64,000 bases of DNA from Chloroflexaceae bacterium (GCA_012031225.1 JAAUTZ010000009.1:1-64000); one strand, 5' to 3'; shown: positions 8,677 through 24,178, counted from the first letter of the stretch. The notes: generated by a model from the sequence alone, not told the origin. Program-made: numbers and translations.

Positions 8677-10188
8677 ATGGCTACGCATACCCACACCACC
8701 CTAACCCAGATCTACCACGCCTGCACCGCACAGGCTACACCCGTGTGGTTGGTGGGGGGAGCCGCCCGCGATCTGGCTCGCGGCGCACTGCCCGCCGATC
8801 TTGACCTCGCCGTGCCCACCGATGGCGTGCGGCTTGCCCGCGAATTGGCAAACCTGCTCGGCGGCGCATTCGTCCTGCTCGATGCAGAGCGCGGGGTTGG
8901 GCGGGTCGTGCTGCCCCTCGTATCCGACCAACCCGCGCTCACCATAGATATTGTGCAGTTGCGGGCAGCTACGCTTGAAGCTGACCTGCGCCTGCGCGAC
9001 TTCACGATCAATGCCCTCGCCCTGCCGCTCGCGCGGGTGCTTGCGGCGTTGCCGCTCACCCCTGCCGACTTCATTGACCCGTGCGGCGGTCTCGCTGATC
9101 TTGCCGCCCGCACCCTGCGCCTGTGTTATCCCGCGAGCCTCAGCGATGACCCGCTCCGCATGCTGCGTGCAGTTCGGCTGGCGGCATGGCTGGATCTGCA
9201 CCTGCCGCCCGAACTGCACCACGCCATCCAGATGACTGCCCCCCAGATTAGCACCGTTGCCGCCGAGCGCGTGCGCGATGAACTGCTGCGCCTGCTAGAA
9301 TATCCCGCCTGTGCGCCACACCTGATAGCAATGGATCAACTGGGCTTGCTCACCCAGATCTTCCCCGAACTGGAGCCGTCGCGCCACTGCGAGCAGCCGA
9401 TCATTCACTTCCTGCCAGTCCTAGCGCACACGTTTGAGGCGGTGGTCAGCTTCGAGTGGCTCCTCGCGGGGCTAACCGAGCCGCCCTTGAGCGGGCCCCA
9501 ACTGCCCGTTGCCGTGCAGCACTACCCCGATCTGCCGCGCCACTTTGAGCTTGCCGCCCAGTTGCAGCAGCACTTCGCGGCACCGCTGCAAGGTGGCGCA
9601 CGGGGGGCACTGGTGAAGCTAGCGGTGCTGCTGCACGACAACGCCAAGCCGCAAACCAAGCAGCCCAAACCCGGCGGCGGCGTGACCTTCTATGGGCATC
9701 AGGGCATCGGCGCAGAGGTTGCGGCCCGGATTGCCCGCCGCCTGAAACTGAGCCGGAGTGCCACCGCACTTGTGGCGGGCATCGTGCGTGAACACATGCG
9801 CCCCGGCCAATTGCGCGATGCGGAGGGAGCCTCGGCTCGGGCCTATGCGCGCTTCTACCGCGACGCAGGCGAAGCAACGCCGGATATATTGCTGCACGCG
9901 CTCGCCGACCATATGGCCGTGCGCGGGCCCATGATTAGCCCGCCCGATTGGGCGTATCATCTGGCGTGGACGAATACCCGCCTGCGCGAATATCTGCTGC
10001 CGCCGCCCGAACGCACTCAGCCGATCATCACGGGGCGCATCCTGATGCACGAGCTAGGGCTAACGCAGGGTGCCCTCATCGGCGAGCTACTCCGCGAGCT
10101 ACACGAGGCCCAAGCCGCCGGCGAGATCAGCACCACCGCCGAAGCCCTGCTCCTTGCCCGCACCCGCCTGCACGAACGTGAGCCGTAA
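8677..10188 (+). CDS. CCA-adding enzyme / poly(A) polymerase family nucleotidyltransferase with HD domain
   Basis: VWLVGGAARDLARG and the metal-binding DLDLAVP form the class II nucleotidyltransferase head; LRDFTINALAL and SDDPLRMLRAVRLAAWL are the following family motifs. An HD-type domain with LLHDNAKP lies in the C-terminal third and ends in a helical tail, giving 503 residues. These enzymes repair or add the tRNA 3' CCA or make poly(A) tails; the HD domain may give phosphatase activity. Which activity it has cannot be read directly. The ATG at 8677 (MATHTHTT) is preferred because an extended -10 sits just before it; a longer frame upstream looks non-coding. Confidence 0.85.
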   Translation: MATHTHTTLTQIYHACTAQATPVWLVGGAARDLARGALPADLDLAVPTDGVRLARELANLLGGAFVLLDAERGVGRVVLPLVSDQPALTIDIVQLRAATLEADLRLRDFTINALALPLARVLAALPLTPADFIDPCGGLADLAARTLRLCYPASLSDDPLRMLRAVRLAAWLDLHLPPELHHAIQMTAPQISTVAAERVRDELLRLLEYPACAPHLIAMDQLGLLTQIFPELEPSRHCEQPIIHFLPVLAHTFEAVVSFEWLLAGLTEPPLSGPQLPVAVQHYPDLPRHFELAAQLQQHFAAPLQGGARGALVKLAVLLHDNAKPQTKQPKPGGGVTFYGHQGIGAEVAARIARRLKLSRSATALVAGIVREHMRPGQLRDAEGASARAYARFYRDAGEATPDILLHALADHMAVRGPMISPPDWAYHLAWTNTRLREYLLPPPERTQPIITGRILMHELGLTQGALIGELLRELHEAQAAGEISTTAEALLLARTRLHEREP

Positions 10189-10290
10189 GCAAACGGCACA
10201 GCGAGCCGCAGCGGATAGAGCGCAGGGGCGGCAGGGGCCCTCCCCGTGCTGTCCGCATCGTTTGCCATAGCTGCCCATGGGCTACCACAT

Positions 10291-10319
10291 TTGACGGATC
10301 CAAGCCAGTTGGTTATTAT
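10291..10319 (+). promoter_or_regulatory. Sigma-70-type promoter of the glucan cluster
   Basis: TTGACG (10291-10296) and TATTAT (10314-10319) are spaced by 17 bases, about 70 bases before the glgE ATG. It is the only strong promoter seen ahead of glgE, treS-mak and glgB. Confidence 0.6.
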
Positions 10320-10388
10320 TACAGGCAGAAGGGCAAGCCCCACTCGTTTCCGCATCGTGATCTGCATCTGAATGAAGAAAGGACAGCA

Positions 10389-12350
10389 ATGCTCCCTGAA
10401 ATCGGACAGCAGCGAGTGATTATTGAAGGTGTGTCGCCAGAAGTAGACGCTGGCCGCTATGCAATCAAGCGGGTCATTGGCGAGCCAGTGATCGTCGAAG
10501 CCGACATTTTTGTGGATGGGCACGATGCGCTGACATGCATGTTGCTGTATCAGCGCAGTGGCGACAAAACATGGCAAACAACGGAGATGGAGCCGCTTGG
10601 CAATGATCGCTGGCGCGGCACGTTTTGCCCTAGTGCGATGGGCACGATGCTGTACACGATTCAGGCGCGAGTGGATCATTTCCGTACATGGCAGCGTAAT
10701 CTGCATAAGCGGATTGCGGCTGAACAGGATGTATCGGTAGACCTGCTGATTGGCGCAGATCTGGTTGAGCAGGCATTGCAACGTGCCACTGATGCGGGCG
10801 CGAAGGGCGATGCCCGCCGCTTGAGCAGCATCGTGCGCCATCTGCGCGATGCCCGTAGCCCAGCCAAAGCCGTGCAAGCCGCGCTCAACCCCGACCTGCT
10901 TGAGCTGTCCAATCGGTTCCCCGATCTGCGCTATGCCGTCACCTACGCCAAAGAGTTGCCCGTAACGGTAGATCGGGAGCGGGCGCGGTTTAGTGCGTGG
11001 TACGAGCTGTTCCCGCGCTCGACGGCGACTACCCCCGATACGCACGGCACGTTTGCCGATCTCGAAGCCCGCCTGCCCTACATTGCCAGCATGGGCTTTG
11101 ATATTGTCTACCTGCCGCCGATCCACCCGATTGGCGTGCAGTTCCGCAAGGGCAAAAACAACCGCGTGCAAGCCGAGCCGGGTGATGTTGGTAGCCCGTG
11201 GGCGATTGGCGGCGCGGGCGGTGGGCACACGGCGATCCTCCCGCAGCTCGGCACGCTCGATGACTTCCGGCGGGTGGTGCAACGAGCCAAAGCGTTGGAT
11301 CTGGAGATCGCGCTCGATATTGCCTTCCAATGCTCCCCCGATCACCCGTGGCTCAAGAAGCACCCCGATTGGTTTCGCCAACGCCCCGATGGGACGATCC
11401 AGTATGCCGAGAACCCGCCCAAGAAGTATCAGGATATTTACCCGATCAACTTTGAGAATGACGATTGGGAGAACCTGTGGAAAGAGCTACGCGACGTAAT
11501 GCTGTACTGGGTTAAGCAGGGGGTGAAGGTGTTCCGCGTGGACAACCCGCACACCAAGTCGTTCCGCTTCTGGGAGTGGGCGATTGCCGAGATCCGCGCC
11601 AAGCACCCCGACGTGATCTTTCTCTCGGAAGCCTTCAGCCGCCCGCGCATTATGTATAATCTGGCCAAGCTCGGCTTCACCCAATCCTATACCTACTTTA
11701 CGTGGCGCAACAGCAAGTATGAACTGACCGAGTACCTGACGGAACTGACCCAAACCGAAGTCAAAGAGTATTTTCGCCCCAACTTCTGGCCCAACACCCC
11801 CGATATTCTGCACGCCTTCTTGCAGCACGGCGGCCTCCCCGCCTGCAAGATCCGCCTGATCCTTGCCGCCATGATGACGGCCAGCTATGGCATGTATGGG
11901 CCTGTCCTTGAATTGGGCATCGTCACCCCGCGTGAGCCGGGCAGTGAGGAGTACCTTGACTCCGAGAAGTACCAGTTGCGGTATTGGGAGCTTGACCAGC
12001 CGCACAGTCTCCATGATCTGATCGCCCGTGTGAACCAGATCCGGCGCACCAACGTGGCTTTGCAGAGCAACCATAACGTGATCTTCCATCCCACCGACAA
12101 CGAGCAGATTATCTGCTTTAGCAAGCACACCGACGATCACAGCAACCGCATCGTGGTGGTGGCGAGCCTCGATCCGATCAACGCTCAATCGGGGTGGGTC
12201 GGGCTGGATTTAGCCGCACTCGGCATTGACTCGCACCCCTACCACGTCCACGATCTGCTTGCCGATGCGACCTACCTGTGGAACGCGAATAGCTGGAACT
12301 ATGTGGAGCTGAACCCGCAGCACCTACCAGCGCACATCTTCCGGATCTAA
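10389..12350 (+). CDS. glgE: Alpha-1,4-glucan:maltose-1-phosphate maltosyltransferase
   Basis: GlgE extends alpha-1,4-glucans with maltosyl units from maltose-1-phosphate (GH13 subfamily 3). The protein has an N-terminal sandwich domain and helical insert (1-190), then the catalytic barrel. The nucleophile is Asp385 in FRVDNPHTKSFRFWEW and the acid-base is Glu414 in IFLSEAF; the 29-residue spacing equals that of characterised GlgE. The 653-residue length is typical. AAGAAAGGA precedes the ATG. The maltokinase that makes its substrate is fused to TreS in the next gene, and glgB follows, so trehalose can feed a branched glucan. It is the first gene of the unit. Confidence 0.95.
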   Translation: MLPEIGQQRVIIEGVSPEVDAGRYAIKRVIGEPVIVEADIFVDGHDALTCMLLYQRSGDKTWQTTEMEPLGNDRWRGTFCPSAMGTMLYTIQARVDHFRTWQRNLHKRIAAEQDVSVDLLIGADLVEQALQRATDAGAKGDARRLSSIVRHLRDARSPAKAVQAALNPDLLELSNRFPDLRYAVTYAKELPVTVDRERARFSAWYELFPRSTATTPDTHGTFADLEARLPYIASMGFDIVYLPPIHPIGVQFRKGKNNRVQAEPGDVGSPWAIGGAGGGHTAILPQLGTLDDFRRVVQRAKALDLEIALDIAFQCSPDHPWLKKHPDWFRQRPDGTIQYAENPPKKYQDIYPINFENDDWENLWKELRDVMLYWVKQGVKVFRVDNPHTKSFRFWEWAIAEIRAKHPDVIFLSEAFSRPRIMYNLAKLGFTQSYTYFTWRNSKYELTEYLTELTQTEVKEYFRPNFWPNTPDILHAFLQHGGLPACKIRLILAAMMTASYGMYGPVLELGIVTPREPGSEEYLDSEKYQLRYWELDQPHSLHDLIARVNQIRRTNVALQSNHNVIFHPTDNEQIICFSKHTDDHSNRIVVVASLDPINAQSGWVGLDLAALGIDSHPYHVHDLLADATYLWNANSWNYVELNPQHLPAHIFRI

Positions 12351-12428
12351 CCCGCCGGAACCCCGCCCTGCCCCGCTGTGGCTACTGCTTGGGGGGTGGG
12401 GCGGTTGAGCCGAGAGAGGAACGTAGCA

Positions 12429-15913
<3,485 letters not shown>

Positions 15914-15917
<4 letters not shown>

Positions 15918-17881
15918 CGACTAAAATGACGAAAGACGGAAATGCACCAATGACGTTAGCTAAAGCACCGGAAACCGTCCTAAATGGAGTGAGCCGCCTC
16001 TCCGAAGATGACTTGTACTTGTTCAATGGGGGCAAGCACCAGCGTATGTATGAGAAACTCGGCGCACATCCTGTTAGCCTTGATGGTGTTGTAGGCACGT
16101 ACTTCGCGGTGTGGGCCCCGAATGCTGAGCGGGTCTCGGTGATTGGCGAGTTTAACCAGTGGGTCCCCGGCACACATACCCTGCTGCCGCGTGGCTCATC
16201 GGGGATTTGGGAAGGCTTCATCCCCGACATGGGGCAGGGCACGCTCTACAAGTATCACATCGCCTCGCGCTTCAATGGCTACGCCTCTGAACGCGCCGAC
16301 CCGTATGGCTTCTTTCATGAAAACCCGCCGCGCACTGCGTCGGTGGTGTGGGACATAGACTACACATGGGGCGATCAGGAGTGGATGCAGAGCCGCCGCC
16401 GCTACAATAGCCAGAGCGCACCGATGTCTGTCTACGAAGTGCATATCGGCTCGTGGATGCGCCTGCCCGAAGAAGACAACCGCGCCTTGACCTACCGCGA
16501 GCTTGCCGTGCGCCTTGCCGAATACGTCAGCCGCATGAACTTCACCCACGTCGAGTTCTTGCCAATTATGGAACACCCCTTCTACGGCTCGTGGGGCTAC
16601 CAAACGACTGGCTACTTTGCCCCAACGAGTCGCTTTGGCACCCCCCAAGATTTTATGTATCTCGTAGATTACCTGCACCAGCACGGGATCGGCGTGATCC
16701 TCGATTGGGTTCCGTCGCACTTCCCCAGCGATGGGCACAGCTTGGGCTACTTCGATGGCACCCACCTCTACGAACACGCCTCCCGCGAGAAGGGCTGGCA
16801 TCCCGATTGGAATAGCTACATCTTCAACTACGGGCGGCACGAAGTACGGAGCTTCTTGATTAGCAGTGCCATGTTCTGGCTGGACAAATATCACATTGAC
16901 GGGCTGCGGGTAGATGCCGTCGCTTCGATGCTCTACCTCGACTACTCGCGCCAGCCGGGTGAGTGGATCCCCAATGAATACGGTGGCAACGAGAACCTAG
17001 AGGCGATCAGCTTCCTGCGCGAATTCAACGAAGCGGTATACAAGAGCTTCCCCGATACTCAGACTATCGCCGAAGAATCAACCTCGTGGGGGATGGTTTC
17101 GCGCCCAACCTATCTCGGCGGGCTAGGCTTCGGCATGAAGTGGGATATGGGCTGGATGCACGACACGCTCAGCTATATGAGCCGCGATCCGCTCTACCGC
17201 CGCTATCACCACAATGAACTGACCTTCCGTATGCTGTATGCCTATCACGAGAACTTTATGCTGCCGCTCTCGCACGACGAAGTGGTGCATGGCAAAGGCT
17301 CCCTGCTCGGCAAAATGCCCGGCGATCTGTGGCAGAAATTTGCCAACCTGCGCCTCCTGTTTGCGTATATGTATGCCCAGACGGGCAAGAAGCTGTTCTT
17401 CATGGGCGGCGAGCTTGCCCAGTGGAGCGAATGGTATCACGAGGTTTCGCTCGATTGGAACCTGCTCGATTTCCCCTTGCATCGCGGGGTGCAGCTGTGG
17501 GTCGAAGACTTGAACCGCTTCTACAAGTACGAGCCAGCAATGCACGAGCTAGACAACGATTCGCAGAGCTTTGAGTGGATTGACTGCAACGATGCCGATA
17601 GCAGCATCATCACCCTGCTGCGGCGCGGCAAAACCACCAACACGATTGTCGTTGGCGCATTCAACTTCACGCCGGTGCCGCGTGATGAGTACCTGATCGG
17701 CGTGCCGTGTGGCGGCTACTGGCGCGAGGTGTTGAACAGCGACGGCGGCGAGTATGGCGGCAGCGGGATGGGCAATGCGGGCGGCACAAACGCCGAACAC
17801 ATTGAGCATCACGGGCGGCCCTTCCGGCTCAACATTGTGCTACCGCCACTGGCAGGCGTGTTCTTCGTGAATGGGTGCTAG
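15914..17881 (+). CDS. glgB: 1,4-alpha-glucan branching enzyme
   Basis: GlgB adds alpha-1,6 branches to the glucan made by GlgE (GH13 subfamily 9). An N-terminal CBM48 domain contains [10 protein letters not shown]; the barrel has EVHIGSW, nucleophile Asp334 ([14 protein letters not shown]) and acid-base Glu387 (IAEESTSW), the 53-residue spacing of the E. coli enzyme. [10 protein letters not shown] carries the third acid. The 655-residue product lacks the extra N1 domain of long GlgB forms. Its start overlaps the treS-mak stop by four bases, implying coupled translation. Confidence 0.95.
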
Positions 17882-17906
17882 GGCGTAGGTGTGAGGTGGT
17901 ACGGCA

Positions 17907-17927
17907 AGCGGGGCGACAAGCCCCGCT
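17907..17927 (+). terminator. Hairpin after glgB
   Basis: AGCGGGGC and GCCCCGCT form a perfect 8-bp stem around GACAA, 26 bases after the glgB stop. No T-run follows, so it may attenuate rather than end transcription before treY. Confidence 0.45.
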
Positions 17928-18045
17928 CAGCAAACCAAGTAGCCCTGCTTCTCCTCGTGCCCTGCGGGGTATGCCCGCTCGGCCCACCCCACCCCCTCAC
18001 ACCTAACATCCGCCACCTGATCCATCCGCCCCATAAGGAAACCAT

Positions 18046-21000
18046 ATGCCATTTCACCACCCTGATTATCACCAGCTAGCTGAAGCAATCTTGGCTCGGC
18101 GGCAGATTCCGCGTGCCACCTACCGCCTGCAATTGCACGCGGGCTTCACCCTGAGAGATGCCCTTCAGGTTATCCCGTACCTTGTGCGGCTCGGCGTGAG
18201 TCACGTCTATGCCTCACCGATCCTGATGCCGCGCAAAGGCAGCACGCACGGCTATGATGTGGCCGATCACGGGCAGCTCAACCCCGATCTCGGCACCGAT
18301 GCCGATTTCGCCGCCTTCACCGCCGCCCTGAACGAACGCGGTATGAGCCTGATCCTCGACATTGTGCCCAACCATATGGGCATCTTCGATACCCGCAACC
18401 AGTGGTGGATGGATGTCCTAGAGAATGGGCAAGCATCGTTCTACGCGCATTACTTCGACATTGACTGGATGCCCCAGAAACCCGAACTGCACAACCGCGT
18501 GCTGCTGCCCGTGCTCGGCGATCTGTATGGCAATGTGCTGGAGCGCGGTGAGTTGCGCCTGCATTATGCCGATGGAGCCTTTGCGATCAACTACTACGAG
18601 CATACCTTTCCGCTTGAGCCGCGCACCTACGAGCTGATCCTGCGGCTCGTGCTAGAGCAGCTCAGTGCCGCGTGGGGTGAAGATGACCCGCATGTGCAGG
18701 AGTTGCTCAGCATTCTCACCGCGATCAGCTATCTGCCGGAAGCGACGGATCTGCCGCCCGATAAGATGACTGAACGGAGCCGCGAGAAAGAAGTAATCAA
18801 ACGTCGCCTTGATCTGCTCGGCCAAGATAGTCCCACCGTGCAAGCGACGCTCGCTCAGGTGCTCGTGCGCCTGAATGGTGAAAATGGTGAAAATGGTGAT
18901 GGGTTAGGCTTAGAACGCTTCGACCTGCTTGATGAACTGATTGCCGCGCAGCCCTACCGCTTGGCCTTCTGGCGCGTCTCGGCCGAGGAGATCAACTACC
19001 GCCGCTTCTTCGACATCAACGATCTTGCGGCGATCCGCGTTGAAGACCCGCAGGTGTTCACTGCTACGCACGATCTGACCTTCGCGTGGCTCAGCAACCA
19101 GCAAGCCAGCGGGCTACGCATAGATCACCCCGACGGCTTGTGGAACCCGCCGCACTACTTCCAGCAGTTGCAGATCACCTACCTCACCCGCTACATCCTC
19201 GCCACGCTTGCCAGCCAGCACAGCGAGCTGCCGGATGATCTGGAGCAGACGGTGCAAGCCGCCATCACTGAGTGGCTCTTGCAGCACCTCGAACGCTACG
19301 GAACCCATGCCCGCCTGCCGCTGTATGTGGTAGCCGAGAAAATCCTCTCCGAGAACGAACCGCTCCCGCAGGACTGGACGGTACACGGCACGACAGGCTA
19401 CGATTTCCTCAATGAAGCTCTCGGCATCTTGATTGACCAGCAGAGCGAACGCGCCTTTGATCGGCTCTACCAGCAATTCACCGAACAGCAGCACAACTTT
19501 GCCAATCTTGTCAATCGCACCAAGAAGCAGATCATGAATGTCGCGCTAGCCAGCGAAATCTACGAACTGAGCTACCAGCTCGAACGGATTGCCGAAACGC
19601 ACCGCCGCTACCGCGACTTCACCCTGAATACGCTGACCCTCGCCCTGCGCGAGGTGATCGCCTGCTTGCCCGTCTATCGCACCTACGTCACGGAAGATGG
19701 GGTGATGCAAGCCCGCGATCAGGACTTCGTGCAGGATGCAGTGCAAGAAGCACGGCGGCGCAACCCGATTATTGCCGATGCGCTGTTTGATTTCTTGGAG
19801 ACCGCGCTCACACTTCAGAACTTGCACGAGTTCCACCCCGATGTGCAGCAACGCCTGATCCATCTGGTGATGAAGTTCCAGCAGATCACCAGCCCCGTTA
19901 TGGCGAAGGGGCTAGAGGATACCGCCTTCTACCTGTACAACCGCTTGGCGGCTCTGAACGAAGTCGGGGGCCACCCTGAACACTTCGGCACGGCGGTAGC
20001 AACTTTCCATCGGCGCAATACGGCCCGCGCCGAGAATTGGCGGCACGCGATGCTGACCCTCTCGACCCACGACACCAAACGCAGCGAAGATGTACGGGCG
20101 CGGCTCGCGGTGCTGTCGGAGCTACCGGAACAGTGGCGCACGGCGATCAACCGGTGGGCCCGCATGAATGTGGGCCACAAGCAGCAACGGCATGGGCAAG
20201 CTCTGCCAGATCGCAACGACGAGTATCTGCTCTATCAGACGTTGGTGGGCACATGGGATATGGAGCAGCCGGGCACGCCCGCTTTTGCTGAGTATCGCAC
20301 CCGCATCGCCAACTATATGGAGAAAGCCACCCGTGAAGCCAAGCTACACACCAGCTGGGTCAATCCGAATGCGGCCTACGATACTGCGATGCGCCACTTT
20401 GTTGAAGCGATTCTTGATGACCGCCAGCGCAATCGGTTCCTCGTTGATCTGGATCGCTTCCGCCAGAAGGTGGCATTCTACGGCAAACTGAATGCCCTGA
20501 CCCAGAAGCTGCTGTTGCTGACGGTGCCGGGCGTGCCTGACATCTATCAGGGTACGGAGGTGTGGGACTTCAGCCTTGTTGATCCAGACAACCGCCGCCC
20601 GGTGGATTTTGTGCGGCGCGAGGTGATTCTTGCCCAATTCGCCGCCTACGCTGAGCAGACGGGGGAACAGCTCCTACCGCTCGCCCGCGAGGTCCTTGAT
20701 GATTGGCAGGATGGGCGCGTGAAGCTATTCCTTGTCGCCAAGCTGTTGCAGCTGCGCCAAGCCCAGCCCGATCTGTTCCGCTATGGGGGCTACACCCCGC
20801 TCGATGCCGAAGGCTCCCACGCGGCCCATGTGGTTGCCTTTCAACGCCACAATACCGCTACTCACATCACGGTGGTTGCACCGCGCCTGATCGTCAACTT
20901 GACGGATGCGCCGGAGCATCCCGTGTTGCCGTTGGGCGAGCGGGTGTGGGGCGATACGTTGCTGCGCCTGCCGCAGGCCCAAGATTACCCCCTGACGAAC

Positions 21001-21117
21001 CTGTTTACGGGGGAACAGATCAGCCCGAACGTGACGGGCGAATTATCCCTAGCGCGGGTGCTGCGCCACTTTCCCGTGGCGGTGTTGGTGATGGGTGAGG
21101 CAGACACTGGTGGGTAG
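18046..21117 (+). CDS. treY: Malto-oligosyltrehalose synthase
   Basis: TreY turns the reducing-end bond of maltodextrins into a trehalose bond (GH13 subfamily 26), normally followed by release of trehalose by TreZ. The N-terminus IPRATYRLQLHAGFT and SHVYASPILMPRKGSTHGYD are family signatures; the nucleophile is Asp360 (LRIDHPDGLWNP) and the acid-base Glu431 (VVAEKILSENE). At 1023 residues it is longer than the common 750-950. A 9-base tandem repeat near residues 277-285 encodes NGE-NGE-NGD in a loop. AAGGA precedes the ATG. No treZ is present in the window. Confidence 0.94.
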   Translation: MPFHHPDYHQLAEAILARRQIPRATYRLQLHAGFTLRDALQVIPYLVRLGVSHVYASPILMPRKGSTHGYDVADHGQLNPDLGTDADFAAFTAALNERGMSLILDIVPNHMGIFDTRNQWWMDVLENGQASFYAHYFDIDWMPQKPELHNRVLLPVLGDLYGNVLERGELRLHYADGAFAINYYEHTFPLEPRTYELILRLVLEQLSAAWGEDDPHVQELLSILTAISYLPEATDLPPDKMTERSREKEVIKRRLDLLGQDSPTVQATLAQVLVRLNGENGENGDGLGLERFDLLDELIAAQPYRLAFWRVSAEEINYRRFFDINDLAAIRVEDPQVFTATHDLTFAWLSNQQASGLRIDHPDGLWNPPHYFQQLQITYLTRYILATLASQHSELPDDLEQTVQAAITEWLLQHLERYGTHARLPLYVVAEKILSENEPLPQDWTVHGTTGYDFLNEALGILIDQQSERAFDRLYQQFTEQQHNFANLVNRTKKQIMNVALASEIYELSYQLERIAETHRRYRDFTLNTLTLALREVIACLPVYRTYVTEDGVMQARDQDFVQDAVQEARRRNPIIADALFDFLETALTLQNLHEFHPDVQQRLIHLVMKFQQITSPVMAKGLEDTAFYLYNRLAALNEVGGHPEHFGTAVATFHRRNTARAENWRHAMLTLSTHDTKRSEDVRARLAVLSELPEQWRTAINRWARMNVGHKQQRHGQALPDRNDEYLLYQTLVGTWDMEQPGTPAFAEYRTRIANYMEKATREAKLHTSWVNPNAAYDTAMRHFVEAILDDRQRNRFLVDLDRFRQKVAFYGKLNALTQKLLLLTVPGVPDIYQGTEVWDFSLVDPDNRRPVDFVRREVILAQFAAYAEQTGEQLLPLAREVLDDWQDGRVKLFLVAKLLQLRQAQPDLFRYGGYTPLDAEGSHAAHVVAFQRHNTATHITVVAPRLIVNLTDAPEHPVLPLGERVWGDTLLRLPQAQDYPLTNLFTGEQISPNVTGELSLARVLRHFPVAVLVMGEADTGG

Positions 21118-21142
21118 AGCCGGATCGGTGAAGCAGAGCAAA

Positions 21143-21168
21143 AGCCGTGTCTGCGCTGCGACACGGCT
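21143..21168 (-). terminator. Intrinsic terminator after the HU gene
   Basis: AGCCGTGTC and GACACGGCT form a perfect 9-bp stem with an 8-base loop between converging treY and HU genes. On the minus strand the stem is followed by TTTTGCT, so it best serves the HU gene and may also stop treY transcripts. Confidence 0.65.
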
Positions 21169-21187
21169 CTGCGCGTATGCTGTGGGT

Positions 21188-21508
21188 CTAGGCTGCGTCC
21201 GAGCTATTGCCGTTCCGCACGCGATCTTTCAGGGTACTACTCGCACTGAAGCCGGGTGTGCGCGTAGCCGGGATTGTGATCTTCTCACTCGTCTGCGGGT
21301 TCACACCTTCGCGCTGCTGCCGTTGGCGCACCTCAAACGTGCCGAAGCCAGTCAGTGTGACCCGATGCCCTTGCGCCAGTACATCGGCGATCACATCCAA
21401 TGCTGCATCAACGATCTGCTTCGCATCCTTCTGCGAAACCTCTGCCTTTGCAGCTACCGCCTTGATAAAGTCGGTCTTCTGCATTGCGGGCACTTTCTCT
21501 GTAGTCAC
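21188..21508 (-). CDS. hup: HU-family DNA-binding protein
   Basis: This is a histone-like dimeric protein that bends and compacts DNA. MQKTDFIKAVAAKAEVSQKDAK gives the helical dimerisation part; VTLTGFGTFEVRQR and the beta arm with NPQTSEKITIPA are diagnostic of HU. The 106 residues are slightly longer than the usual 90, with eight extra at the N-terminus and a short Ser/Asp tail. I chose the GTG at 21508 because AAGGAGG lies just upstream; the ATG eight codons later would give the canonical length but has no such site. Confidence 0.92.
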   Translation of the reverse strand: MTTEKVPAMQKTDFIKAVAAKAEVSQKDAKQIVDAALDVIADVLAQGHRVTLTGFGTFEVRQRQQREGVNPQTSEKITIPATRTPGFSASSTLKDRVRNGNSSDAA

Positions 21509-21625
21509 GGAGCCTCCTTATCCATATCCTTCAGATGCTAGACTTACCGATGGGTTTAGAATGCAGTATACCGCATCTGTCAAGTCGAATCAATGATACC
21601 GGTGCGCTAGAGACGCATTGAACTA

Positions 21626-22849
21626 TTACACTGTGTCGGCCTGCGCCAGAAATTCGTGCATGAATGGCTGCTGCTCGGCGGCATCCACCAGAAACGCATC
21701 GTGCCCAGCGGACGAGTGCAGATCAAGGTGGGTCACCTCCCGCCGCAAGCGGCGCAAGGCGTTTGCAATGCGTTCCGACTCGGCGGTGGGATAAAGCCAA
21801 TCGCTGTCGAAGGAGATCAGCAGAAAACGGGCGGTGCTGCGCCGCAGGGCATTTTCGAGCGTGCCATACCGCCCCGGTAAATCCCAATAATCCATCGCTT
21901 TGGTGATGTAGAGATACGAATTGGCATCAAAGCGTTCGTTGAATTTCTCGCCCTGATAGGTCAAATAACTTTCGACGGCAAACTCCTGCGCCAGCGTGAA
22001 ACGCGGCGTAGCCTGCGTTTGCAGCCGCCGCCCAAACTTCTGCTCCAGCGAATCCTCACTCAAGTAGGTGATGTGCCCAATCTGGCGGGCAACCGCTAGC
22101 CCATCGGTGGGCGGCTCGCTGGCGTAGTAGTTGCCCGCACACCAGCGCGGGTCGCTCATAATCGCCCGCCGCCCGATGCTATTCCACGCAATCGTTTGCG
22201 GCGAGGAGCGGGCGGCGGTTGCCAGTAGGATCACGTTGCGGACCCGTTCGGGGTAGCTTGCGGCCCATTCGAGGGCTTGGAAGCCGCCCATCGAGCCGCC
22301 CGCCACCGTATGCAGTGTGGCAATCCCTAGATGATCGAGCAGGCGCACCTGTGCCCGCACCATATCGCCAATCGTCAGCACCGGAAAGTCGAGCGCATAG
22401 GGCTTGCCGGTTTGGGGATTAAGGCTGCTAGGTCCGGTGCTGCCTTGGCAGCCGCCAAGCACGTTGGAGCAGAGCACGTAGTAGCGGGTCGTATCAAAGG
22501 GCTTCCCGGGTCCAATCATAGCATCCCACCAGCCCGGCTTCGGATCGTGGGGGCTGAGATAGCCCGCCGCGTGGGCATCGCCAGAGAGCGCGTGCAGCAA
22601 GAGAATAGCATTGTCGCGGCGGGCATTGAGCTGCCCATAGGCTTGGTAGGCGAGCGTGACCGGCGCAAGCACGGCTCCACTTTCGAGCGGCAGCGGGGTA
22701 TCCCATGTGGCATAGTGCGTCTGCACCAGCCCCACCCCATGCGGGGCAACATGGGGCAAGTGCAGCAGCGTGCCATTGCTGGGATCGTCCGGCTCCGGGT
22801 GCGGCGTTGGGGCCGATGGGTAGCCTGTTTGGGTGCGGAACAATGCCAT
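21626..22849 (-). CDS. metX: Homoserine O-acyltransferase
   Basis: MetX is an alpha/beta-hydrolase-fold acyltransferase that activates homoserine with an acetyl (or succinyl) group for methionine synthesis. The nucleophile is in [12 protein letters not shown], the Asp in DSDWLYPT and the His in [22 protein letters not shown] and the [13 protein letters not shown] stretch are typical. The 407 residues include about 35 Pro-rich N-terminal residues. It follows metY by 33 bases on the minus strand, so both are under the SAM riboswitch. Acetyl rather than succinyl transfer is presumed from the metY partner. Confidence 0.93.
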   Translation of the reverse strand: MALFRTQTGYPSAPTPHPEPDDPSNGTLLHLPHVAPHGVGLVQTHYATWDTPLPLESGAVLAPVTLAYQAYGQLNARRDNAILLLHALSGDAHAAGYLSPHDPKPGWWDAMIGPGKPFDTTRYYVLCSNVLGGCQGSTGPSSLNPQTGKPYALDFPVLTIGDMVRAQVRLLDHLGIATLHTVAGGSMGGFQALEWAASYPERVRNVILLATAARSSPQTIAWNSIGRRAIMSDPRWCAGNYYASEPPTDGLAVARQIGHITYLSEDSLEQKFGRRLQTQATPRFTLAQEFAVESYLTYQGEKFNERFDANSYLYITKAMDYWDLPGRYGTLENALRRSTARFLLISFDSDWLYPTAESERIANALRRLRREVTHLDLHSSAGHDAFLVDAAEQQPFMHEFLAQADTV

Positions 22850-22882
22850 AGCTGGGCCTCTTTTCTCTGCAAACTGGCGGCG

Positions 22883-24178
<1,296 letters not shown>

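Noticed and set aside
10017-11381. A 454-codon open frame on the minus strand
   Set aside because: It crosses the end of the CCA gene, the glgE promoter and the glgE coding region; it is a shadow of two real genes in a GC-rich genome and has no recognisable domain or ribosome site.
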